Under the pieces are notes generated by a model that worked only from the letters and a program-made list of their open reading frames with translations, searched no databases and was not told where the DNA came from. The translations under genes and the position numbers were made by a program. From Pseudomonas sp. A-RE-19 (GTDB lineage: Bacteria > Pseudomonadota > Gammaproteobacteria > Pseudomonadales > Pseudomonadaceae): a stretch of 64,000 nucleotides of DNA. The stretch is taken from contig NZ_JAHBDQ010000055.1 in NCBI RefSeq assembly GCF_019956555.1, positions 1-64,000 of the forward strand. The letters run 5' to 3'. Shown here one piece after another: positions 42,781 through 51,920 of this stretch (position 1 is its first letter; the number at the start of each line of letters is the position of its first letter).

Positions 42781-42806
42781 TATAGTTGACTTAAATACTC
42801 GGGAAT
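42781..42806. promoter_or_regulatory. Type 1 IscR binding site upstream of iscR
   Basis: TATAGTTGACTTAAATACTC followed by GGGAAT fits the type 1 IscR consensus (ATASYYGACTRWWWYAGTCRRSTAT as recalled for E. coli). The site lies 40 bases before the iscR start, where [2Fe-2S]-IscR would repress its own operon. Confidence 0.75.
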
Positions 42807-42845
42807 TGCATACTCGCCCCATTCCGAACTCCGTGGTAATTGTCC

Positions 42846-43337
42846 ATGCGACTGACTACAAAAGGCCGATACGCCGTGACCGCCATGCTTGACCTGGCGT
42901 TGCACGCGCAGCACGGGCCGGTGTCCCTGGCCGATATCTCCGAGCGCCAAGGCATCTCCCTGTCCTACCTCGAGCAGCTTTTTGCCAAATTGCGCCGCAG
43001 CAATCTGGTTTCCAGTGTTCGCGGTCCAGGCGGTGGCTACCAGCTGTCGCGCGACATGCAGGGCATCCAGGTGGCCCAGGTGATCGATGCGGTCAACGAA
43101 TCGGTCGATGCTACCAAGTGCCAGGGCCAGGGTGATTGCCATTCCGGCGACACCTGTCTGACTCACCACTTGTGGTGCGATCTGAGCCTGCAGATTCACG
43201 AATTTCTGAGCGGTATCAGCTTGGCTGACCTTGTAACTCGCCGTGAGGTGCAAGAAGTAGCCCAGCGTCAGGATCAGCGCCGTTGCAACAGCAAGGCGCC
43301 ACGCCTGGACAAGATTGAAGCGTCCGCCGTCGAATGA
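42846..43337 (+). CDS. iscR: Fe-S cluster regulator IscR
   Basis: The 163-residue Rrf2-family regulator starts MRLTTKGRYAVTAMLDLALH, has a winged helix and the three cluster Cys residues in CQGQGDCHSGDTC. It senses Fe-S status and controls the isc operon. The ATG at 42846 is preferred to a TTG two codons earlier. Confidence 0.96.
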   Translation: MRLTTKGRYAVTAMLDLALHAQHGPVSLADISERQGISLSYLEQLFAKLRRSNLVSSVRGPGGGYQLSRDMQGIQVAQVIDAVNESVDATKCQGQGDCHSGDTCLTHHLWCDLSLQIHEFLSGISLADLVTRREVQEVAQRQDQRRCNSKAPRLDKIEASAVE

Positions 43338-43386
43338 CAGCCAAAGAGCTAGCGGCACGCCAGCCAGCCTGATTAGGAGATAGTCC

Positions 43387-44601
43387 ATGAAATTGCCGAT
43401 TTACCTTGATTACTCTGCGACCACCCCGGTTGATCCGCGTGTCGCGCAAAAGATGAGTGAATGCCTGCTGGTCGACGGAAACTTCGGTAACCCGGCTTCC
43501 CGTTCCCACGTGTTCGGCTGGAAAGCTGAAGAGTCCGTCGAGAACGCTCGTCGCCAGGTCGCAGACCTGGTCAACGCCGACCCGCGTGAAATCGTCTGGA
43601 CTTCCGGTGCCACCGAGTCCGACAACCTGGCAATCAAGGGTGCGGCGCATTTCTACTCCACCAAAGGCAAGCACCTGATCACCACCAAGATTGAGCACAA
43701 GGCTGTCCTCGACACCATGCGCCAACTGGAGCGTGAAGGTTTCGAAGTGACCTACCTCGATCCTCGCGAAGACGGTCTGGTCACCCCGGAGATGGTCGAA
43801 GCAGCCCTGCGCGACGACACCATCCTCGTGTCGATCATGCATGTGAACAACGAAATCGGCACCATCAACGACATCGCAGCCATCGGCGAACTGACCCGCT
43901 CCAAGGGGATCCTGTTCCACGTCGACGCCGCTCAGTCCACCGGCAAGGTCGAGATCGACCTGTCGAAGCTGAAAGTCGACCTGATGTCGTTCTCCGCCCA
44001 CAAAACCTACGGCCCTAAAGGCATCGGCGCGTTGTACGTCAGCCGCAAACCGCGTGTTCGCATCGAAGCGACCATGCACGGTGGCGGTCACGAGCGCGGC
44101 ATGCGCTCCGGCACTCTGGCGACTCACCAGATTGTTGGCATGGGCGAAGCTTTCCGTGTAGCCAAGGAAGACATGGCTGCCGAGAACGTACGTATCAAAG
44201 CCCTGAGCGAGCGTTTCTTCAAGCAGGTCGAAGGCCTGGAAGAGCTGTATGTCAATGGCAGCATGACCTCCCGCGTACCGCACAACCTGAACCTGAGCTT
44301 CAACTACGTTGAAGGCGAGTCGCTGATCATGGCGCTCAAGGATCTGGCGGTTTCTTCGGGTTCGGCCTGCACCTCGGCATCGCTTGAGCCTTCGTACGTA
44401 CTGCGCGCCCTGGGCCGCAACGACGAACTGGCACACAGCTCGATCCGCTTCACCTTCGGCCGTTTCACCACCGAAGAAGAAATCGATTATGCCGCGCAGA
44501 AAGTCTGCGAGGCCGTTACCAAGCTGCGCACCTTGTCGCCGCTGTGGGACATGTACAAAGACGGCGTCGACATTTCGAAAATCGAGTGGGCGGCGCACTG
44601 A
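43387..44601 (+). CDS. iscS: Cysteine desulfurase IscS
   Basis: The 404-residue PLP enzyme strips sulfur from cysteine for Fe-S clusters and thio-modified tRNAs. It has the YLDYSATTPVDPRV start, the PLP Lys in SFSAHKTYGPKG and the mobile-loop catalytic Cys in SSGSACTSASLEPS. Confidence 0.97.
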   Translation: MKLPIYLDYSATTPVDPRVAQKMSECLLVDGNFGNPASRSHVFGWKAEESVENARRQVADLVNADPREIVWTSGATESDNLAIKGAAHFYSTKGKHLITTKIEHKAVLDTMRQLEREGFEVTYLDPREDGLVTPEMVEAALRDDTILVSIMHVNNEIGTINDIAAIGELTRSKGILFHVDAAQSTGKVEIDLSKLKVDLMSFSAHKTYGPKGIGALYVSRKPRVRIEATMHGGGHERGMRSGTLATHQIVGMGEAFRVAKEDMAAENVRIKALSERFFKQVEGLEELYVNGSMTSRVPHNLNLSFNYVEGESLIMALKDLAVSSGSACTSASLEPSYVLRALGRNDELAHSSIRFTFGRFTTEEEIDYAAQKVCEAVTKLRTLSPLWDMYKDGVDISKIEWAAH

Positions 44602-44685
44602 TATTCAAGTCGCCGCAACGGGCCCTGCGAATCCACGATTGGCAGGGTTTCAAGAGCGACTCCTGATGAGTGAGGATTAAGAATC

Positions 44686-45072
44686 ATGGCTTACAGCGAA
44701 AAGGTCATCGACCACTACGAGAACCCGCGCAACGTCGGCAAGATGGACGCGGAAGATCCTGATGTCGGCACCGGCATGGTCGGCGCTCCAGCGTGCGGCG
44801 ACGTGATGCGCCTGCAGATCAAGGTCAACGAGCAAGGCATCATCGAAGACGCCAAGTTCAAGACTTACGGTTGCGGTTCGGCAATCGCCTCCAGCTCCCT
44901 GGCGACCGAGTGGATGAAAGGCAAGACTCTGGATGAAGCAGAGACCATCAAGAACACTCAGCTGGCCGAAGAACTGGCCCTGCCGCCAGTAAAAATTCAC
45001 TGCTCCGTACTTGCTGAAGACGCTATCAAAGCGGCTGTTCGCGACTACAAGCAGAAGAAAGGCTTGATCTGA
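44686..45072 (+). CDS. iscU: Fe-S scaffold protein IscU
   Basis: The 128-residue scaffold has the three ligand Cys residues in GAPACGDV, YGCGSAIASSS and HCSVLAEDA, and the LPPVKIHCS segment bound by HscA. It starts MAYSEKVIDHYENPRNVG. Confidence 0.97.
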   Translation: MAYSEKVIDHYENPRNVGKMDAEDPDVGTGMVGAPACGDVMRLQIKVNEQGIIEDAKFKTYGCGSAIASSSLATEWMKGKTLDEAETIKNTQLAEELALPPVKIHCSVLAEDAIKAAVRDYKQKKGLI

Positions 45073-45106
45073 CTTTCAAGATTTGGCGACGAGTAAGGAG
45101 TCACCG

Positions 45107-45430
45107 ATGGCTATCAGCATGACAGAAGCGGCTGCTCAACACGTGCGACGCTCCCTCAACGGGCGCGGCAAAGGTGAAGGGATACGTCTGGGTGTTCGCA
45201 CCACAGGCTGTTCCGGCCTTGCCTACGTGCTGGAGTTTGTCGATGAGGTGGTGGCAGAGGATCAGGTGTTCGAAAGTCACGGCGAGAAAGTGATCATCGA
45301 CCCGAAAAGCCTGGCCTACCTGGACGGCACCGAACTCGATTTCGTCAAGGAAGGGTTGAACGAAGGCTTCAAGTTCAACAATCCCAACGTACGCGGTGAA
45401 TGTGGCTGCGGCGAAAGCTTCAACATCTGA
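45107..45430 (+). CDS. iscA: Iron-sulfur assembly protein IscA
   Basis: The 107-residue A-type carrier has the Cys triad in TTGCSGLAY and ECGCGESF. The ATG at 45107 follows AAGGAG by six bases and is preferred to an upstream TTG. Confidence 0.96.
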   Translation: MAISMTEAAAQHVRRSLNGRGKGEGIRLGVRTTGCSGLAYVLEFVDEVVAEDQVFESHGEKVIIDPKSLAYLDGTELDFVKEGLNEGFKFNNPNVRGECGCGESFNI

Positions 45431-45438
45431 GGCTGCTT

Positions 45439-45960
45439 GTGGGTACTCCTTGTCATTTCGCTTTATTTGAACTGAAGCCGAGCTTCCGTCTGGATCTCGA
45501 TCAGTTGGCCACGCGCTACCGTGAGTTGGCGCGCGGCGTTCATCCGGACCGCTTTGCAGACGCTTCCGAGCGCGAGCAGCGGCTGGCGCTCGAGCAATCC
45601 GCGAGCCTCAACGAGGCCTACCAGACGCTCAAAAGTCCCCCCAAGCGCGCGCGTTACTTGCTCGCCATGGGTGGTCGCGAGCTGCCGCTGGAGGTCACGG
45701 TGCATGATCCGGCGTTCCTTCTGCAGCAGATGGAGCTGCGTGAAGAGCTCGAAGACCTGCAAGACAGCGCCGACATGGCCGGTATTGCAGCGTTCAAGCG
45801 CCGCCTGAAAACCGCGCAGGATGAACTGAACGAAAGCTTCGCAGCCTGTTGGGATGATGCAGCGCAACGTGAGCAGGCCGAACGCCTGATGCGGCGCATG
45901 CAGTTCCTCGACAAGCTCACCTACGAAGTGCGCCAGTTAGAAGAGCGCCTCGACGATTAA
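45439..45960 (+). CDS. hscB: Fe-S co-chaperone HscB
   Basis: A 173-residue J-type co-chaperone with the HPDRF motif (HPD loop) at about residues 35-39 and a C-terminal helical bundle that binds IscU. The GTG at 45439 gives the standard start VGTPCHFALFEL and lies nine bases after the iscA stop. Confidence 0.94.
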   Translation: MGTPCHFALFELKPSFRLDLDQLATRYRELARGVHPDRFADASEREQRLALEQSASLNEAYQTLKSPPKRARYLLAMGGRELPLEVTVHDPAFLLQQMELREELEDLQDSADMAGIAAFKRRLKTAQDELNESFAACWDDAAQREQAERLMRRMQFLDKLTYEVRQLEERLDD

Positions 45961-46011
45961 CCCAGTGCCGCTCCGGTCGCACGCCTGATATACAGATAAG
46001 TCCTGATCACG

Positions 46012-47877
46012 ATGGCCCTACTGCAGATCGCCGAACCCGGCCAAAGTCCTCAACCGCACCAGCGTCGTCTGGCTGTGGGGATCGACTTGGGCACTACCAA
46101 TTCGCTGGTCGCTGCGTTGCGCAGTGGTCTTTCCGAGCCTCTGGCCGACGCGCAAGGGCGGGTCATCCTGCCGTCTGCCGTGCGCTATCACGCTGATAGC
46201 GTCGAAGTCGGCGAGTCGGCCAAACTGGCTGCCGCTACCGATCCTTTGAACACTGTGCTGTCGGTCAAGCGCTTGATGGGCCGGGGTCTGGCTGACGTCA
46301 AGCAGCTGGGCGAGCAACTGCCGTACCGCTTTGTCGGCGGTGAGTCGCACATGCCGTTCATCGACACTGTGCAAGGCCCGAAAAGCCCGGTCGAAGTCTC
46401 CGCCGATATCCTCAAGGTGTTGCGTCAGCGTGCTGAAGCGACCTTGGGTGGTGAATTGGTCGGCGCGGTGATCACCGTTCCGGCCTATTTCGATGATGCT
46501 CAGCGTCAAGCCACCAAAGATGCGGCCAAGCTGGCCGGCCTCAATGTGCTGCGTTTGCTCAATGAGCCGACCGCTGCTGCGGTGGCGTACGGCCTGGATC
46601 AGCAGGCGGAAGGCCTGGTCGCCATTTACGACCTGGGCGGCGGCACCTTTGATATTTCGATTCTGCGCCTGACGGGCGGTGTGTTCGAAGTGCTGGCTAC
46701 CGGTGGCGACAGCGCCCTGGGTGGCGATGACTTTGACCATGCCATTGCTGGCTGGATCATCGAGAGCGCCGGTCTGTCGGCCGACCTCGATCCGGGTGCG
46801 CAACGCAATCTGCTGCAAACCGCGTGCGCGGCCAAAGAAGCCCTGACCCAGTCCTCGTCCGTCGAAGTGGCTTATGGTGACTGGAAGGCCGAGTTGACCC
46901 GTGAAGCCTTCAATGCGCTGATCGAGCCGATGGTTGCTCGCAGCCTGAAAGCCTGCCGCCGCGCGGTGCGTGATTCCGGCATCGAGCTGGACGACGTGCA
47001 CGCTGTGGTCATGGTCGGCGGCTCGACTCGCGTGCCCCGCGTTCGCGAAGCTGTTGCGCAAGCCTTTGGTCGCGAACCGCTGACCGAAATCGATCCGGAT
47101 CAAGTGGTGGCCATTGGTGCCGCGATCCAGGCCGATACCCTGGCCGGCAACAAGCGTGACGGCGGTGAACTGCTGTTGCTCGACGTGATTCCGTTGTCCC
47201 TGGGGCTGGAAACCATGGGCGGCCTGATGGAAAAGGTGATTCCGCGCAACACCACCATCCCCGTCGCCCGGGCTCAGGACTTCACCACGTATAAAGATGG
47301 CCAGTCGGCCATGGCGATCCACGTATTGCAGGGCGAGCGCGAGCTGATCAGCGACTGCCGCTCTCTGGCACGCTTCGAATTGCGCGGTATTCCAGCGATG
47401 GTGGCTGGCGCGGCGAAGATTCGCGTGACCTTCCAGGTTGATGCTGACGGTCTGCTGAGTGTCTCGGCCCGCGAGTTGGGTTCGGGCGTCGAAGCCAGCA
47501 TCCAGGTCAAGCCGTCCTACGGCCTGACCGACGGCGAAATCGCCAAAATGCTCAAGGATTCGTTCCAGCACGCCAACGACGACAAGGTCGCCCGGGTATT
47601 ACGTGAGCAGCAGGTCGATGCCCAGCGCCTGATCGAGGCGGTGCAGGGCGCTCTGGATATCGACGGTGAACGCCTGCTCGACGCCGAAGAGCGCATGGTC
47701 ATCGAATTGCAGATGCAGGAACTGACCGAATTGATGAAAGGCACCGATGGTTACGCCATCGAGCAGCAGACCAAGCGTCTGTCGCAAGTGACCGATGCCT
47801 TTGCTGCCCGCCGCCTGGACTCGACGGTGAAAGCCGCTCTGGCGGGGCGCAACCTGAATGAAATCGAGGATAACTGA
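46012..47877 (+). CDS. hscA: Fe-S chaperone HscA
   Basis: The 621-residue Hsp70 has the phosphate-1 motif GIDLGTTNSLVA, IYDLGGGTFDISIL, VMVGGSTRVPRV and the substrate domain. It works with HscB to release clusters from IscU. Confidence 0.97.
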   Translation: MALLQIAEPGQSPQPHQRRLAVGIDLGTTNSLVAALRSGLSEPLADAQGRVILPSAVRYHADSVEVGESAKLAAATDPLNTVLSVKRLMGRGLADVKQLGEQLPYRFVGGESHMPFIDTVQGPKSPVEVSADILKVLRQRAEATLGGELVGAVITVPAYFDDAQRQATKDAAKLAGLNVLRLLNEPTAAAVAYGLDQQAEGLVAIYDLGGGTFDISILRLTGGVFEVLATGGDSALGGDDFDHAIAGWIIESAGLSADLDPGAQRNLLQTACAAKEALTQSSSVEVAYGDWKAELTREAFNALIEPMVARSLKACRRAVRDSGIELDDVHAVVMVGGSTRVPRVREAVAQAFGREPLTEIDPDQVVAIGAAIQADTLAGNKRDGGELLLLDVIPLSLGLETMGGLMEKVIPRNTTIPVARAQDFTTYKDGQSAMAIHVLQGERELISDCRSLARFELRGIPAMVAGAAKIRVTFQVDADGLLSVSARELGSGVEASIQVKPSYGLTDGEIAKMLKDSFQHANDDKVARVLREQQVDAQRLIEAVQGALDIDGERLLDAEERMVIELQMQELTELMKGTDGYAIEQQTKRLSQVTDAFAARRLDSTVKAALAGRNLNEIEDN

Positions 47878-48218
47878 TGCCGCAGGTCATTTTTCTGCCA
47901 CACGAGAAGTTCTGCCCGGAAGGCATGGTTGTAGAGGCTGAGCCCGGTATTTCCATTCTCGAACTGGCCCATGAACACCATATCGAGATGGAAAGCGCCT
48001 GTGGCGGCGTCTGCGCGTGCACTACTTGCCATTGCATCATCCGCGAAGGTTTCGATTCGCTGGAAGAGGCGGATGAGCTGGAAGAGGACTTTCTTGATCG
48101 GGCCTGGGGTCTGGAAGCGCATTCGCGTCTAGGCTGTCAGGCGATCGTCGGGACTGAAGACCTGACCGTCGAAATTCCGAAATACTCGCTCAATCACGCA
48201 GCTGAAGCTCCGCACTGA
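47877..48218 (+). CDS. fdx: ISC-type [2Fe-2S] ferredoxin
   Basis: A 113-residue adrenodoxin-like ferredoxin with Cys ligands in ESACGGVCACTTC and the last in SRLGCQA. It supplies electrons in Fe-S assembly. Its ATG overlaps the hscA stop by one base. Confidence 0.96.
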   Translation: MPQVIFLPHEKFCPEGMVVEAEPGISILELAHEHHIEMESACGGVCACTTCHCIIREGFDSLEEADELEEDFLDRAWGLEAHSRLGCQAIVGTEDLTVEIPKYSLNHAAEAPH

Positions 48219-48232
48219 TTCAAGGAATTGTC

Positions 48233-48433
48233 ATGAAACTCAAGTGGACTGATGTGCTGGAGATCGCAATCCAGCTGGCTGAAACCAAGCCTGATGTTGA
48301 CCCTATGTCGGTCAACTTCGTCGATCTGCGTAAATGGGTGATGGAATTGCCCGAATTCGACGACAAGCCTGAGCATTGTGGCGAAAAGATTCTGGAGGCC
48401 ATTCAGGCCCACTGGATCGAAGAACGCGACTGA
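48233..48433 (+). CDS. iscX: Fe-S assembly protein IscX
   Basis: The 66-residue acidic protein matches IscX (MKLKWTDVLEIAIQLAE, then DPMSVNFVDLRKWV). It binds IscS and iron and is the last gene of the operon. Confidence 0.95.
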   Translation: MKLKWTDVLEIAIQLAETKPDVDPMSVNFVDLRKWVMELPEFDDKPEHCGEKILEAIQAHWIEERD

Positions 48434-48462
48434 GCCACGCTGCAGGTTAGGCAATACCCAAG

Positions 48463-48492
48463 AACCCGCGTATAATTCGCGGGTTTAATTTT
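48463..48492 (+). terminator. isc operon terminator containing a TATAAT box
   Basis: The stem AACCCGCG/CGCGGGTT encloses TATAATT and is followed by TAATTTTT. The loop TATAAT, with TTAGGC 18 bases upstream, could also be the -10 box of an ndk promoter, so terminator and promoter may overlap. Confidence 0.65.
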
Positions 48493-48521
48493 TCGCAAAT
48501 TACCGTTTCTGGAGTTACACC

Positions 48522-48947
48522 ATGGCTGTTCAACGTACTTTCTCCATCATCAAGCCTGACGCTGTTGCAAAAAACGTTATCGGCGAGATCACCACTCGTT
48601 TCGAAAAAGCGGGCCTGCGCGTTGTAGCTTCGAAACTGAAGCAACTGTCCAAAGCTGAAGCTGAAGGCTTCTACGCTGAGCACAGCGCTCGTGGTTTCTT
48701 CAACGACCTGGTTGCTTTCATGATCTCCGGTCCGGTTGTCGTTCAGGTTCTGGAAGGCGAAAACGCTATCGCTCTGAACCGTGAGCTGATGGGCGCTACC
48801 AACCCTAAAGAAGCTGCTGCCGGCACCATCCGCGCTGACTTCGCTGATTCCATCGACGCCAACGCTGTACACGGTTCGGACTCCGAAGCCGCTGCTGCTC
48901 GCGAAATCTCGTACTTCTTCGCAGCTACTGAAGTAACCACTCGCTAA
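48522..48947 (+). CDS. ndk: Nucleoside diphosphate kinase
   Basis: The 141-residue enzyme evens out NTP pools. It starts MAVQRTFSIIKPDAVAKN and has the phospho-His in NAVHGSDS with the downstream EISYFF. Confidence 0.97.
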   Translation: MAVQRTFSIIKPDAVAKNVIGEITTRFEKAGLRVVASKLKQLSKAEAEGFYAEHSARGFFNDLVAFMISGPVVVQVLEGENAIALNRELMGATNPKEAAAGTIRADFADSIDANAVHGSDSEAAAAREISYFFAATEVTTR

Positions 48948-48975
48948 GCATTGGCTTAAGAGTGAAGGTGAATCC

Positions 48976-50124
48976 ATGACTACATCGACTGTAAAAACCA
49001 ACCTGCTGGGTCTGACTCAGCAGGAAATGGAAAAATTCTTCGACTCGATCGGGGAGAAGCGTTTCCGTGCCGGTCAGGTAATGAAATGGATTCACCATCT
49101 TGGCGTCGATGATTTCGACGCCATGACGAACGTCAGCAAGGCCTTGCGCGACAAGCTCAAGGCCATTGCCGAAGTCCGCGGCCCCGAAGTGGTCAGCGAG
49201 GACATCTCCACCGATGGCACCCGTAAGTGGGTGGTGCGCGTGGCGTCCGGCAGCTGCGTCGAGACCGTGTACATTCCCCAGGGCAAACGCGGCACTCTGT
49301 GCGTTTCGTCCCAGGCAGGCTGTGCCCTGGATTGCAGTTTCTGCTCCACCGGCAAGCAAGGTTTCAACAGCAACCTCACCGCCGCCGAAGTCATCGGCCA
49401 GGTGTGGATTGCCAATAAATCGTTCGGCAGCATCCCGGCGACCGCCGACCGTGCCATCACCAACGTGGTGATGATGGGCATGGGTGAGCCGCTGCTGAAC
49501 TTCGACAACGTCGTGGCCGCCATGCATCTGATGATGGATGACCTGGGCTACGGGATCTCCAAGCGCCGCGTGACCCTGTCCACTTCGGGCGTGGTGCCGA
49601 TGATCGATGAGCTGTCCAAGCACATCGACGTCTCCCTGGCGTTGTCGCTGCACGCACCGAATGACGCATTGCGTAACCAATTGGTGCCGATCAACAAGAA
49701 ATATCCGCTTAAGATGCTGCTCGAGTCGTGCCAGCGCTACATGTCGTCCCTGGGCGAAAAGCGTGTGCTGACCATCGAGTACACCTTGCTCAAGGACATC
49801 AATGACAAGGTTGAACATGCCGTTGAGATGATCGAGTTGCTCAAGAACATCCCGTGCAAGATCAACCTGATCCCGTTCAACCCGTTCCCGCATTCCGGTT
49901 ACGAGCGTCCGAGCAACAACGCGATTCGCCGTTTCCAGGATCAGCTTCACCATGCAGGCTTCAACGTCACCGTACGCACCACCCGCGGTGAAGACATCGA
50001 TGCCGCGTGTGGCCAATTGGTAGGGCAGGTGCTGGATCGCACCCGTCGCAGCGAACGTTATATCGCCGTGCGTGAATTGAGCGCCGAGAACGATATGCCG
50101 CAAAGCGCTGCGAACAATAATTAA
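48976..50124 (+). CDS. rlmN: Dual-specificity RNA methyltransferase RlmN
   Basis: A 382-residue radical SAM enzyme that makes 2-methyladenosine in 23S rRNA (A2503) and some tRNAs. The cluster motif is CALDCSFCSTG, with GMGEPLLN and the C-terminal catalytic Cys in DIDAACGQL. Confidence 0.97.
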   Translation: MTTSTVKTNLLGLTQQEMEKFFDSIGEKRFRAGQVMKWIHHLGVDDFDAMTNVSKALRDKLKAIAEVRGPEVVSEDISTDGTRKWVVRVASGSCVETVYIPQGKRGTLCVSSQAGCALDCSFCSTGKQGFNSNLTAAEVIGQVWIANKSFGSIPATADRAITNVVMMGMGEPLLNFDNVVAAMHLMMDDLGYGISKRRVTLSTSGVVPMIDELSKHIDVSLALSLHAPNDALRNQLVPINKKYPLKMLLESCQRYMSSLGEKRVLTIEYTLLKDINDKVEHAVEMIELLKNIPCKINLIPFNPFPHSGYERPSNNAIRRFQDQLHHAGFNVTVRTTRGEDIDAACGQLVGQVLDRTRRSERYIAVRELSAENDMPQSAANNN

Positions 50125-50136
50125 GAGAGGATCTCT

Positions 50137-50895
50137 ATGTCCCTGCGCTTCGCGCTGCTTGTGCTGTTGGCCAGTCTTTGTGCTGGTTGTGTCCTGTCGG
50201 GCGATTTCAACCCGATGAAGACCAGCAAGGGCCGCGACGAAGCGCGCGCCGCCTATGTGCAGCTGGGCTTGGGGTACTTGCAGCAGGGCATGACCGAGCG
50301 TGCCAAAGTCCCGTTGAAAAAGGCTTTGGAGCTGGATGACTCGGATCCTGACGCCAACGCGGCCCTGGGGTTGGTATTCCAGGCCGAAATGGAGCCGGAA
50401 CTGGCTGACCAGCATTTTCGCAAGGCGCTGTCTTCTCGTCCCACCGATGCGCGAATCCTGAATAACTACGGCAGTTTTCTTTTCGAAGAAAAACGTTACA
50501 AAGAAGCGTACGAGCGCTTTGAGCAGGCCGCCGCCGATACCCTGTATCCCGAACGTTCGCGGGTATTCGAGAACCTGGGCATGACCGCTTCGAAGCTTGG
50601 TCAGCGTGACCTGGCCCGTCAGCAACTGGAAAAAGCCCTGCGTTTGAACCGCCAACAACCACGTGCATTGCTGGAAATGGCTGAGTTGTCTTACGAAGAC
50701 AGGCATTATGTGCCCGCGCGTGACTATTACGACCGTTTTAGCCTGCTCACCGAGCAAAATGCACGTAGTCTATTGCTCGGCGTTCGGCTGGCGAAAGTGT
50801 TCGAAGATCGCGACAAGGCCGCCAGTTTTGGCCTGCAACTAAAACGACTCTATCCCGGCACGCCGGAATATCAGCAATACCTGTCGGAGCAATGA
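50137..50895 (+). CDS. pilW: Type IV pilus assembly lipoprotein PilF/PilW
   Basis: The 252-residue lipoprotein has a signal peptide ending in LCAGC and six or so TPR units (for example ALGLVFQAEMEPELADQHFR). It is the pilotin for PilQ secretin. Its stop overlaps the rodZ-like gene. Confidence 0.9.
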   Translation: MSLRFALLVLLASLCAGCVLSGDFNPMKTSKGRDEARAAYVQLGLGYLQQGMTERAKVPLKKALELDDSDPDANAALGLVFQAEMEPELADQHFRKALSSRPTDARILNNYGSFLFEEKRYKEAYERFEQAAADTLYPERSRVFENLGMTASKLGQRDLARQQLEKALRLNRQQPRALLEMAELSYEDRHYVPARDYYDRFSLLTEQNARSLLLGVRLAKVFEDRDKAASFGLQLKRLYPGTPEYQQYLSEQ

Positions 50896-51917
50896 TGAAA
50901 GCGGCGCATCCCGAAGTTGTAGCAGCGAATCGCGTTAATCCCGGTGAGACCTTGCGCCAGGCCCGCGAAAGCAATGGCTGGTCGCTGGCCGAAGTGGCCC
51001 TCAAGCTCAACCTCACCGTCAATTCCCTGAGCAATCTGGAAGCCGGCGCTTTCGACAAGCTGCCTGGGCATACCTTTGCCCGTGGTTATATTCGCGCGTA
51101 CGCCAAATTGCTCGGCATGGACCAGACCGTTCTGGTCCAGCAGTTCGATCAATCCACCGGCACCGACTCCCAGGGCAGCAATGTCCACAGCCTGGGGCGT
51201 ATCGAAGAGCCGGTCCGGGTTTCCCACACCATTTTGCGAATTGTCAGCCTGCTGTTGCTGATCGCGGTGATTGGCGGTGGTTTTGTCTGGTGGCAGGATC
51301 AAACTTCCTTGCGTACCAAGGACCTGGTCAGCCTGGCCCCGGAACACGTTGAAGTCGAAGGTGCTGACGGCACCACCCAGATCCATCCGCTGGACGAGCC
51401 GGAAGACCAGGCCGTCGCGCAGGGGCAGGCTGAAGGTGAAACGGCCCTTGCGTTGCCTCAGGCCGAGACATCGGCCGAGGAGCCCGCCAGCGCCGAAGCG
51501 AGCGCACCGGTTCCTGCTCCGGCAGCAACGCCTGCGACTCCGGTCCACAGCACCGCTCCGGTTGTCGCAACACCGGCAACGCCAGCTCCGGCTGTTCCTG
51601 CCGTACCGGCTCCGGTGATCACAGCTCCGGTCGCCCCGAGCACTCCCGCGCCGACGGCGGCGGCTCCGGTGGCCGGCCAAGGTCAGGTTCAACTGCAATT
51701 CACCGCCGATTGCTGGACGCAAGTGACCGATGGCGCCGGCAAGGTGCTGTTGAGCGGTCTCAAGCGTAAAGGCGAAAATGTTACCGTCAGCGGCAAGCCG
51801 CCTTTTTCCGTGCGTCTGGGCTTCGCCCGTGGCGCGCAGGTCAGCTATAACGGGCAGGTGGTTGATGTCGCTCCGTTCACCAGTGGCGAGACTGCTCGCC
51901 TGAAGTTGGGTCAATAA
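50892..51917 (+). CDS. rodZ: Cytoskeletal protein RodZ-like (HTH and DUF4115)
   Basis: A 341-residue protein with a cytoplasmic HTH (GETLRQARESNGWSLAEVAL), one membrane helix near residue 120 (ILRIVSLLLLIAVIGGGFVW), a Pro/Ala-rich linker (about 185-255) and a C-terminal DUF4115 domain. RodZ links MreB to the cell wall machinery. Confidence 0.9.
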   Translation: MMKAAHPEVVAANRVNPGETLRQARESNGWSLAEVALKLNLTVNSLSNLEAGAFDKLPGHTFARGYIRAYAKLLGMDQTVLVQQFDQSTGTDSQGSNVHSLGRIEEPVRVSHTILRIVSLLLLIAVIGGGFVWWQDQTSLRTKDLVSLAPEHVEVEGADGTTQIHPLDEPEDQAVAQGQAEGETALALPQAETSAEEPASAEASAPVPAPAATPATPVHSTAPVVATPATPAPAVPAVPAPVITAPVAPSTPAPTAAAPVAGQGQVQLQFTADCWTQVTDGAGKVLLSGLKRKGENVTVSGKPPFSVRLGFARGAQVSYNGQVVDVAPFTSGETARLKLGQ

Positions 51918-51920
51918 GTC

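Noticed and set aside
48925..50757. Long minus-strand open frame across rlmN and pilW
   Set aside because: It spans two real genes and their gap in antisense.
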